A stretch of 64,000 nucleotides of DNA from Bacteroidales bacterium (GTDB lineage: Bacteria > Bacteroidota > Bacteroidia > Bacteroidales > F082): positions 1-64,000 of the forward strand of contig JAEEJS010000007.1 of assembly GCA_016282015.1 (NCBI GenBank), read 5' to 3'. The notes beneath the pieces were generated by a model. The model ran no database searches, was not told where the DNA came from, and was given only the letters and a program-made list of their open reading frames with translations. A program made the position numbers and the translations under genes. Of the stretch, positions 54,422 through 61,952 are shown one piece after another. Position 1 is the stretch's first letter, and the number at the start of each line of letters is the position of its first letter.

Positions 54422-55258
54422 ATGAAAGTATACGTTATCGGAACAGGAACCATGGCAAAAGGCATAGTAAAGGCTTTCGCAGCTAAGATGCCGGTCGTCA
54501 TGAAGAGCAGAACTCAGGCCAGCATCGACAAGGCTATGGGTTCAATCGCAAAAGGTTACGCCAAACTCGTTGAGAAAGGCAAGATGACTCAAGAGGACGT
54601 TGACGCTCTGTTGAAGAACATCACAACCACCACCGACTACGCCACATTCAAAGACGCCGACCTCGTCATCGAGGCTGCATCAGAAGATATGGCTCTTAAG
54701 AAAGAGGTGTTTGCTGAACTCGACAAGATTTGCAAACCAGAAGCAATCTTCGCTACAAACTCATCATCACTTTCAATCACAGAGATCGCTGCCTGCACAA
54801 CACGTCCTGCACAGTTCATCGGCATGCACTTCTTCAACCCGGCCGACCGCATGGCATTGGTGGAAGTCATCAAGGGACAGCTCACAAGCGACGAAGTGAC
54901 AAAATGCATAGTTGACCTCTCGACATCAATCGGCAAACAGCCAGTCGAGGTGAAAGAAGCCCCTGGTTTCGTCGTCAACCGCATACTCATCCCTATGATC
55001 AACGAGGCAGTCGGTATCTTGGCCGACGGTATCGCATCAGCAGAGGACATCGACAAGTGCATGATGCTTGGCGCTAACCACCCAATGGGACCTCTCGCAT
55101 TGGCCGACCTCATCGGAAACGATGTCAACCTCGCCATCATGGAGGTGCTTTACAATGAATTCGGTGATCCGAAGTACCGTCCTCATCCGTTGTTGAGAAA
55201 GATGGTGCGCGCAGGATTGCTCGGACGTAAAACTGGAGAAGGATTTTATAAATATTAA
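54422..55258 (+). CDS. hbd: 3-hydroxybutyryl-CoA dehydrogenase
   Basis: 278 aa. Rossmann dinucleotide motif [31 protein letters not shown] and [16 protein letters not shown] with the conserved NHP; ends ... [10 protein letters not shown] as usual for Hbd. It interconverts 3-hydroxybutyryl-CoA and acetoacetyl-CoA with NAD(P). The 80-bp gap to bcd holds short inverted AAACTTCAA-type repeats. Confidence 0.93.
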   Translation: MKVYVIGTGTMAKGIVKAFAAKMPVVMKSRTQASIDKAMGSIAKGYAKLVEKGKMTQEDVDALLKNITTTTDYATFKDADLVIEAASEDMALKKEVFAELDKICKPEAIFATNSSSLSITEIAACTTRPAQFIGMHFFNPADRMALVEVIKGQLTSDEVTKCIVDLSTSIGKQPVEVKEAPGFVVNRILIPMINEAVGILADGIASAEDIDKCMMLGANHPMGPLALADLIGNDVNLAIMEVLYNEFGDPKYRPHPLLRKMVRAGLLGRKTGEGFYKY

Positions 55259-55269
55259 TATGTTACGGG

Positions 55270-55323
55270 TTTGAAGTTTGGGGTTTTGAGTTAATTCTTG
55301 AAACTTCAAGCTTTAAACTTCAA
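55270..55323. repeat. Inverted TTGAAGTTT / AAACTTCAA motifs between hbd and bcd
   Basis: TTGAAGTTT at 55271-55279 faces AAACTTCAA at 55315-55323 and a second, AAACTTCAA, at 55301-55309. The pairs could form a hairpin in the mRNA. They resemble heptad-type simple repeats elsewhere in the window. Confidence 0.6.
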
Positions 55324-55338
55324 TCAAAAGAAATTGAA

Positions 55339-56478
55339 ATGGATTTTAGCTATTCAAAGACAGAAGAATTGTTCCTGCAGATGATCAGATCGTTTGCAGA
55401 GAACGAAGTCAAGCCTTTGGCAGCCGAAGTTGACGAGCAGGAACGTTTCCCGATGGAGACCGTCAAGAAGATGGCGAAATTAGGTTTGATGGGCATCCCG
55501 GTGCCACGCCAGTACGGCGGAGCCGGCGGATCAGTGCAGATGTACATTATGGCTGTTGAAGAGCTGTCAAGAGTGTGCGCCACCACAGGCGTTATCCTCT
55601 CAGCCCACACCTCATTGTGCATGGCCCCAATCCTCGAGAACGGAACAGAGGAACAGAAAATGAAGTATTTGCCTAAGCTCGCCTCTGGCGAATGGATTGG
55701 CGCTTTCGGTCTGACCGAGCCTAATGCCGGTACCGACGCCGCCATGCAGCAGACAATGGCGGTTGACGCTGGCGACAAATACATCCTCAACGGTTCAAAG
55801 ATTTTCATCACCAACGCTGCATACGCCGACGTATTCATCGTCATGGCTATGACCGATAAGAGCAAAGGCACCAAGGGTATCTCGGCATTCATAGTCGAGA
55901 AAGGCTTCAAGGGCTTCAGCATCGGTAAGAAAGAATTGAAGATGGGTATCCGCGGTAGCGCGACATGCGAGCTTATATTCGAAAACTGCGAAGTGCCGAA
56001 GGAAAACCTCCTCGGACCTCTCGGAAAGGGCTTCAACATTGCTATGAAGACTCTGGACGGTGGCCGTATCGGTATCGCTTCACAGGCTCTCGGTATCGCT
56101 CAGGGTGCTATGGACGAGACAGTGAAATATACCAAGGAACGCAAACAGTTCGGTAAGTCAATCGCACAGTTCCAGAATACACAGTTCCAGATGGCCGACC
56201 TCAAGACCAAGGTCGAGGCAGCCCGTCTGTTGGTCAGAAGCGCAGCATGGAAGAAAGACAAAGGTCTTCCATATTCAGCTGATGCAGCAATGGCAAAACT
56301 CTTCGCAGCCGAGACAGCAATGGAAGTGACAACAAAGGCTGTTCAGTTCCACGGCGGCTATGGCTACACACGTGAATATCCGGTCGAGCGCATGATGCGC
56401 GACGCCAAGATTACCGAGATCTACGAAGGTACATCAGAGGTTCAGAGAATGGTTATCGCCGGTCATTTATTTAAATAG
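55339..56478 (+). CDS. bcd: Butyryl-CoA dehydrogenase (short-chain acyl-CoA dehydrogenase)
   Basis: 379 aa. Acyl-CoA dehydrogenase with GAFGLTEPNAGTDA, RGSATCELIFENCEVPKENL, GGRIGIASQALGIAQGAMD and the C-terminal YEGTSEVQRMVIAGHLF, preceded by VERMMRDAKITEI; the catalytic Glu is in YEGTSEVQ. It reduces crotonyl-CoA to butyryl-CoA. etfB follows 12 bp downstream, as in clostridial bifurcating complexes. Confidence 0.95.
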   Translation: MDFSYSKTEELFLQMIRSFAENEVKPLAAEVDEQERFPMETVKKMAKLGLMGIPVPRQYGGAGGSVQMYIMAVEELSRVCATTGVILSAHTSLCMAPILENGTEEQKMKYLPKLASGEWIGAFGLTEPNAGTDAAMQQTMAVDAGDKYILNGSKIFITNAAYADVFIVMAMTDKSKGTKGISAFIVEKGFKGFSIGKKELKMGIRGSATCELIFENCEVPKENLLGPLGKGFNIAMKTLDGGRIGIASQALGIAQGAMDETVKYTKERKQFGKSIAQFQNTQFQMADLKTKVEAARLLVRSAAWKKDKGLPYSADAAMAKLFAAETAMEVTTKAVQFHGGYGYTREYPVERMMRDAKITEIYEGTSEVQRMVIAGHLFK

Positions 56479-56490
56479 GAGGGAAGGATT

Positions 56491-57273
56491 ATGAATATTA
56501 TAGTTTGTATTAAGCAAGTACCTGATACTACCGAAATCAAAATCGATCCGGTAAAGAATACTCTTATCCGTGAAGGCGTTCCGAGCATCATGAACCCAGA
56601 CGACAAGGGCGGTCTCGAACTCGCACTCCAGATGAAAGACAAATACGGCGCTAACGTCACAGTTATCACAATGGGACCTCCGCAAGCCGACCTCATTTTG
56701 AGAGAAGCTTTCGCTATGGGCGTTGACAGAGCAATCTTACTGAGCGACAGAAAGTTCGCCGGTGCTGATACTCTTGCAACATCATACGCATTGGCAGGCG
56801 CCATCAAGACTTTGGATTATGATCTGATCATCGCCGGCCGTCAGGCTATCGACGGTGATACAGCACAGGTCGGTCCTGAGATGGCTGAACACCTCGGCCT
56901 TCCACAGGTTTCATACGTCATCGACGCAGAACGCGAAAAGAACGGCAACTTCATCGTTAAGAAAGAAAACGAAGACAGCGTGCAGACTCTCGAAGTCGAA
57001 GGCAAATGCGTCCTCACAGTGTTGGCATCAGCATTCGAGGCCCGTTACATGACAGTGGCCGGCATAGTTGACGCTTACAACAAGGAAGTTGAAGTTTGGG
57101 GCGCCGACAAACTCGATGTCGACGAGAACAAACTCGGTCTGAAAGGCTCACCTACAAAAGTGTGGCAGTCATTCCCGAAGCAGCTTAAGGCACCGGGTGA
57201 GGTGTTTGAAGTTAGCGAGGAAGAAGCAGTCGAAATCATTGTTAAGAAACTTAAAGAGAAACATTTAATCTAA
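56491..57273 (+). CDS. etfB: Electron transfer flavoprotein beta subunit
   Basis: 260 aa. ETF beta fold: IVCIKQVPDTTEIKID, PDDKGGLELALQMKDKYG, VITMGPPQADLILREAFAMG, DRAILLSDRKFAGADTLATS and GRQAIDGDTAQVGPEMAEHL. The LLSDRKFAGADTLATS segment matches the bifurcating type of clostridia, so with Bcd and EtfA it may couple crotonyl-CoA reduction to ferredoxin reduction (inference). An 11-bp gap to etfA. Confidence 0.94.
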   Translation: MNIIVCIKQVPDTTEIKIDPVKNTLIREGVPSIMNPDDKGGLELALQMKDKYGANVTVITMGPPQADLILREAFAMGVDRAILLSDRKFAGADTLATSYALAGAIKTLDYDLIIAGRQAIDGDTAQVGPEMAEHLGLPQVSYVIDAEREKNGNFIVKKENEDSVQTLEVEGKCVLTVLASAFEARYMTVAGIVDAYNKEVEVWGADKLDVDENKLGLKGSPTKVWQSFPKQLKAPGEVFEVSEEEAVEIIVKKLKEKHLI

Positions 57274-57283
57274 AAGTAAAGCC

Positions 57284-58303
57284 ATGGATATCAAAGATTA
57301 TAAAAACGTTTATGTGTTCGCAGAACAGCGCGGTGGAATGATCCAATCCGTAGCTTACGAACTTTTAGGTAAAGCTCGCGACTTGGCTGACGCTCTCGGC
57401 GAGAAAGTCGTGGCAATGTTACTTGGTCACAATGTGAAAGATCAGGCTCAGAGCCTCATCGAGATGGGTGCTGACGAAGTGCTCGTCGCTGACTGCCCTG
57501 AACTCAAGGATTACTTGACAGAACAGTACTCACAGGTTGTTTATCAGATGATCACAGCCGGTTGCCCGAGCATCGTTCTTTACGGTGCCACAACCATAGG
57601 CCGTGACCTCGCTCCACGTATCGCTTCACGCTTGAAGACCGGTCTGACAGCAGACTGCACCAAGCTTGAAATCGGTATAGTCGAGGAAACAGGCGAGAAG
57701 CAGTTCCGCTCAACACGTCCTGCATTTGGCGGCAACCTGATGGCTACAATTCTTTGCCCTAACACACGTCCTCAGATGTCGACAGTGCGTCCTGGTGTGA
57801 TGCAGAAACGCGTCCGCGAGGCTGGCAGAAAAGGCACCATCACAATGTTCGCTCCTAAATTTGATACAAGCAAGTTCAAAGTAAAAGTCATTGAGACCAA
57901 GATGAACTGCAAGTGCGCTGACGACATCGCCGATGCCAAGATTTTGGTGTCAGGTGGCCGTGGCGTTCACGACAAGGAAGGTTTCAATAAACTTCAGGCT
58001 TTGGCAGACGTCCTCGGCGGCATGGTGTCATCATCACGCGCCATGGTCGACGCAGGTATCATGGATCACTGCTTCCAGGTCGGTCAGACAGGTAAGACAG
58101 TGCGTCCGGCCCTTTACATGGCATGCGGTATCTCTGGCGCCATCCAGCACCTTGCAGGTATGGAAGAGTCAGACTTCATCATCGCCATCAACAAGGACAA
58201 ATATGCACCTATCTTCTCAGCCGCTGACCTCGGCATAGTCGGCGATCTTCACAAGATTGTCCCTATGTTGACTGAGAGACTGAAGAAAGAAATTGAGAAG
58301 TAA
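57284..58303 (+). CDS. etfA: Electron transfer flavoprotein alpha subunit
   Basis: 339 aa. ETF alpha: N-terminal [21 protein letters not shown]-terminal FAD-binding domain with [57 protein letters not shown] and [22 protein letters not shown]. It forms the ETF heterodimer with EtfB. Last gene of the cluster; ends in a strong terminator. Confidence 0.95.
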   Translation: MDIKDYKNVYVFAEQRGGMIQSVAYELLGKARDLADALGEKVVAMLLGHNVKDQAQSLIEMGADEVLVADCPELKDYLTEQYSQVVYQMITAGCPSIVLYGATTIGRDLAPRIASRLKTGLTADCTKLEIGIVEETGEKQFRSTRPAFGGNLMATILCPNTRPQMSTVRPGVMQKRVREAGRKGTITMFAPKFDTSKFKVKVIETKMNCKCADDIADAKILVSGGRGVHDKEGFNKLQALADVLGGMVSSSRAMVDAGIMDHCFQVGQTGKTVRPALYMACGISGAIQHLAGMEESDFIIAINKDKYAPIFSAADLGIVGDLHKIVPMLTERLKKEIEK

Positions 58304-58336
58304 TCTTGTAGAGAAATTTCTCGATATTACTCATCG

Positions 58337-58377
58337 AAATTCCCGGTGGAAGCAATTCCGCCGGGAATTTTATTTTT
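58337..58377 (+). terminator. Intrinsic terminator after etfA
   Basis: A 15-bp stem (one G-T pair; AAATTCCCGGTGGAA paired with TTCCGCCGGGAATTT) closed by a GCAA tetraloop, followed by TATTTTTG. It lies 34 bp past the etfA stop. Confidence 0.9.
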
Positions 58378-58409
58378 GCAAAAAGAGTCGCTCTGTTTGA
58401 AAAAATATT

Positions 58410-58417
58410 TATATTTG
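58410..58417 (+). promoter_or_regulatory. Bacteroidota -7 promoter box (TATATTTG)
   Basis: TATATTTGC, 30 bp before the start of the choice-of-anchor L protein gene and just after the etfA terminator; begins the surface-protein transcript. Confidence 0.6.
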
Positions 58418-58447
58418 CACATTAAAACATCCTAATCCTTTAAAACA

Positions 58448-60523
58448 ATGAAAAGATTTCGGTATACATTAATTATAATATTAGGTTTATTCTTCTGCAT
58501 AATCACCAAGCAGTCGGTAGCCCAGCTTATTGTGACTGCGGCAGAGAATTTACCCGGTTGGAATGCCGATTCTCTAGTAAGAAACGTGCTTTTGGATGAT
58601 GGATTGTCCATTTCAAATGCTACATTCAACGGATCTTCAGGACCTATAGACTGTAATCTGATCGGAAAGTTTGAGACAGGCTCGCACCCGACCAATTTGG
58701 GCATGAATTCCGGAGTGATTATCTCCTCGGGAGGAGTAACAATCGCTTTAGGTCCCAACAATAGTGGCCAAGCCAATGTCAACTCCACATGCGATCAGTA
58801 TTATGATGAGGATTTGGCCAATATAGCTTCAGACAACACTTATGACGCGGCCGTACTTGAGTTTGACTTTATTCCATGGAGCGACACACTGTCGTTCCGT
58901 TTTGTGTTCGGCTCGGAGGAGTATATGGAATATGCCGGATCGCAGTTTAATGATGTTTTCGGATTTTTTGTGGATGGTTTGAATCCGGCGGGAGGGATGT
59001 ACGAACATCAGAATATGGCACTGCTTCCGGGTACCGATTTGGTTGTTAGTATTAACAATGTCAACCTGAACAACAATGGCGAGTATTATGTTGACAATAC
59101 CAACGGTGAGACTATACAGTTTGACGGATTCACCATTCCTATGGAAGTGAGTTTTGTGGTGGTTCCAATGACTACCTATCACATTAAGATGGCAATATGT
59201 GACGTGTCTGACGACGAATACGATTCCGGAGTTTTTATTGAGGCTCAGAGTTTTACCACAAACTTGTCGTATGCCATGACTATAGACACTCTGTTGCATA
59301 CCGAAATTCCTGAAGACTATTATTTTTGCGCCGACCATGTCATAGAGTTCAATACCATTACCAATTGGAATTATGATGACGTGGCTTGGTATTTCGGAGA
59401 CGGCAGTAAAGCTTCAGGGGCTGAGGTTACTCATGTTTACGAAGAAGAGGGTTCATACACTGTTATGAATGTTTTGCATAACCCTCACAGAGCTAATGAT
59501 TCTATTTATCTGACCCAAACCATAGAGATTAGAAGGTTGCACTCGGAGTTTCAGGCATCGGTATGTCAGGGCGGTACCTACTGGTGGAACGGCACTCCGT
59601 ATACCGAGCCGGGCACATATACCAAGACATTCACTTCAACCACACATTGCGACAGCATAGTGACGCTACATCTCGCCATGCAAGATGCCGATACCACCAA
59701 ACTCAATGTGATAAGCTGTGACTCCTACAACTGGAACGGTCAGACTTTGGACCAGTCGGGAGACTATATCGCTTACGAACAGACTATAGGCGGATGCGAC
59801 AGCATAGTGATGCTGCACCTTAGAATAAATCATAGCAATGAAGAATATGAGGAAATCATAGCCTGCGAACCTTTTGAATGGCATGGTATCACCATTTCAG
59901 AGACAAATATATATGAATTTCATGAACAGAATATGTACGGCTGCGACAGTGTTGTGATATTGAACGCCACTGTTGGCAGTTTGGCAAATCCATATGCTGA
60001 TCTGAAAATTGACGGATTAACCCAGATTGCGATTGCATCGGGCATGTGGCCAGGCATCTACAATTATTGTATATCCGATTCTACAAATCTGAAATATTGT
60101 GACATGGTTTGGTCTTGCTCCAATCCGGACTGGGTGATATTGCCGTCAGACAGTCCGTTCTGGTTCAAATTGATAGCAAATACCTTGGGCTCGGCCACCA
60201 TATCCTTCTCGGCAGAATGTGAAACCGGCTGCAACGCTTCTGTGACTTTGGATGTTTATGCCTCGTTCATTGGAGTGGATGAGTTTGATGAAAATCTCAT
60301 ATCAATGTACCCGAATCCGGCCAATGACAAGCTAATGATAAAAGGCGACCAGCTGAAGCGTATTTTGATTTACGATTGTTACGGGCAGTTGCTTTTGGAG
60401 ATGGAGACCGATGCTGTGGACGAAGTGACTTTGGATACCGGAAATCTTGCTAACGGAATGTACATTACTGATATCACAACAACTAAAGGAAAAACCACAA
60501 AACGCTTATTTATATCGAAATGA
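58448..60523 (+). CDS. T9SS-sorted choice-of-anchor L surface protein with PKD and Cys/Trp repeats
   Basis: 691 aa. Signal peptide (ends KQSVAQ). Choice-of-anchor L domain at about 35-275: GPIDCNLIGKFETG, LEFDFIPWSDTLSFRFVFG, SEEYMEYAGSQFNDVFGFF. PKD domain about 300-350 (VAWYFGDGSKASGAEVTHVY). Then three ~45-residue modules of the pattern C-x-W-x-G ... CDSIV (HCDSIVTLHL, GCDSIVMLHL, GCDSVVILNA). A WPGIYNYCIS...CSNPDW module (about 510-590) shared with the gene at 61953, and a T9SS type A tail (SMYPNPANDKLMIKGD ... LANGMYITDI). A cell-surface adhesin or matrix protein, substrate unknown. ATGA overlap with the next gene. Confidence 0.9.
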   Translation: MKRFRYTLIIILGLFFCIITKQSVAQLIVTAAENLPGWNADSLVRNVLLDDGLSISNATFNGSSGPIDCNLIGKFETGSHPTNLGMNSGVIISSGGVTIALGPNNSGQANVNSTCDQYYDEDLANIASDNTYDAAVLEFDFIPWSDTLSFRFVFGSEEYMEYAGSQFNDVFGFFVDGLNPAGGMYEHQNMALLPGTDLVVSINNVNLNNNGEYYVDNTNGETIQFDGFTIPMEVSFVVVPMTTYHIKMAICDVSDDEYDSGVFIEAQSFTTNLSYAMTIDTLLHTEIPEDYYFCADHVIEFNTITNWNYDDVAWYFGDGSKASGAEVTHVYEEEGSYTVMNVLHNPHRANDSIYLTQTIEIRRLHSEFQASVCQGGTYWWNGTPYTEPGTYTKTFTSTTHCDSIVTLHLAMQDADTTKLNVISCDSYNWNGQTLDQSGDYIAYEQTIGGCDSIVMLHLRINHSNEEYEEIIACEPFEWHGITISETNIYEFHEQNMYGCDSVVILNATVGSLANPYADLKIDGLTQIAIASGMWPGIYNYCISDSTNLKYCDMVWSCSNPDWVILPSDSPFWFKLIANTLGSATISFSAECETGCNASVTLDVYASFIGVDEFDENLISMYPNPANDKLMIKGDQLKRILIYDCYGQLLLEMETDAVDEVTLDTGNLANGMYITDITTTKGKTTKRLFISK

Positions 60524-61173
60524 AAACTCGGTTTTTTAGAATAATAACTCTGTTCTTGGGCTTGTTTATCCTGCTGGGATTTACAAAATGCGACAAGAAT
60601 ACTTATGACGGGCAAACCATAGTCCTCTTGGGTCAGGAATCGTATGTGGTCCCTCTGGATGACATGATTCCGGATACATTGGAGGTTGAATTTAAGGAAC
60701 ATCTGGGAAATTTGCCGGAAGGTTACATCCCGCCTAACATTGAGGGAGAATATGTAATCAGTCCTAAAAAATTCCTGTATTCGAATGTTATTGACAACAT
60801 GGACAGTCAGGATGCGCACTTCAGAATAAGCAAACAGCACAACCGCATGGCCAAGGTCGAGATCAACGAGGGCCAAACTGCTGTTGTTGACACTGCTTTT
60901 ATAATGGGCAATGGCCAAAATTTCACCTTGTATTTTATTGAGCATGACAGGATGGAATATTACGGTATGGTCTTTAAGACCGACCGCTGCGTAGTGATAA
61001 GCGGCGAAAAAACCGATGAGGGAATAAGGAATTTGAGAATGGGTAACATCATTCTGGATGTGGATCAGAGCACGAACCCGTATGTGGGAGTTTTCTCACC
61101 GGGCTGGTACTTCATATTCAAAGACGGAGACGGACTGGCTGAGAATTGTGAATGGTTTGACAATCAAAAATGA
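60520..61173 (+). CDS. Exported protein of unknown function
   Basis: 217 aa. N-terminal signal segment MKTRFFRIITLFLGLFILLG followed by FTKC; the residues before the Cys do not fit a strict lipobox, so lipoprotein status is uncertain. The mature region has alternating strands (VVPLDDMIPDTLEVEFKEHL, HNRMAKVEINEGQTAVVDTA, DVDQSTNPYVGVFSPGWYF). No family recognised. Its start overlaps the previous stop (ATGA) and its stop overlaps the region upstream of the beta-barrel gene, so it belongs to the surface-protein operon. Confidence 0.65.
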   Translation: MKTRFFRIITLFLGLFILLGFTKCDKNTYDGQTIVLLGQESYVVPLDDMIPDTLEVEFKEHLGNLPEGYIPPNIEGEYVISPKKFLYSNVIDNMDSQDAHFRISKQHNRMAKVEINEGQTAVVDTAFIMGNGQNFTLYFIEHDRMEYYGMVFKTDRCVVISGEKTDEGIRNLRMGNIILDVDQSTNPYVGVFSPGWYFIFKDGDGLAENCEWFDNQK

Positions 61174-61187
61174 GGGGGAGGACAGTG

Positions 61188-61934
61188 ATGAGAAAAAGCA
61201 TTTTGACAGTATTACTTGGATTAGTCATGTCGGGCAGCCTCATGGCTCAGGACAGCAACAAGACTTATGCCGGATTGAAGCTGGGTCTTAACATGCCACG
61301 CATGTATTATACCAATCAAAATCTGAAAGACCTGCCTCACGATTTCAGCATAGGGCCTTCGTTTGGATTGTTTGCGGAGTTCCCCTTGGGCAAGCGTTTG
61401 GACGTAGCCGCCGAGCTTAACTTTCAGAAAAGGGGAGGTGCAACCTCTTACACCTACGAAACAGATTATAAAGTGAAGTATGACATACAAGCCATGTATG
61501 TCTCTTTGCGCATTCCGTTTTATTGGTATTTGACAAAACCTTCGCGTTTGGCTCCGTATCTGTTGTTGGGTCCTGATGCAGGATATGTATTCAGCGGTGA
61601 TATTTCATTGAGTCAGCCTGGATTGGCTATTAGCGAAAGCAATGTAAGCATCAACAATTCCAACTACAATCCATATTATCTGGGAGTGATAGCTGGAGTA
61701 GGTGCACGTTATAACATTGATTTTAAAGGTTTTATATTGGTTACAAAACTGGATGTGGTTCTCAATTGGGGATTGCTGGACACCTTCAGCCATTCCGAGC
61801 ATGAGGGAACGTCCACTCCGACCAATGTGAACGCCTATCAGCATCAAGGCGAAAGGTATTCAAGAGGGGTGGAGGTAAGCTTGAGCCTGGGATTCATCAG
61901 AAAACACGATATGAGTGCCTGTCGCGGATTTTAA
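61188..61934 (+). CDS. PorT-like outer-membrane beta-barrel protein
   Basis: 248 aa from ATG 61188, with a rare strong ribosome-binding site GAGGGGGAGGA upstream; the in-frame ATG at 61170 lies before it. Signal peptide MRKSILTVLLGLVMSGSLMAQ. About eight antiparallel strands (KTYAGLKLGLNMPR, PSFGLFAEFPLGKRLDVAAE, YVSLRIPFYWYL, SRLAPYLLLGPDAGYVF, YYLGVIAGVGARYNIDF), as in PorT/OMP_b-brl_2 proteins. PorT is a T9SS component in Porphyromonas, but many paralogues exist, so a general outer-membrane barrel is safer. It sits between two T9SS-type surface protein genes. Confidence 0.8.
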   Translation: MRKSILTVLLGLVMSGSLMAQDSNKTYAGLKLGLNMPRMYYTNQNLKDLPHDFSIGPSFGLFAEFPLGKRLDVAAELNFQKRGGATSYTYETDYKVKYDIQAMYVSLRIPFYWYLTKPSRLAPYLLLGPDAGYVFSGDISLSQPGLAISESNVSINNSNYNPYYLGVIAGVGARYNIDFKGFILVTKLDVVLNWGLLDTFSHSEHEGTSTPTNVNAYQHQGERYSRGVEVSLSLGFIRKHDMSACRGF

Positions 61935-61952
61935 TAAACTAATGAGCTGCGT

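Noticed and set aside
55350-56039. 229-codon minus-strand frame opposite bcd
   Set aside because: Antisense shadow of bcd with no family features.
60520-60612. Definite lipoprotein signal in the gene at 60520
   Set aside because: The residues before the Cys (FTKC) do not match the lipobox; left as exported protein.
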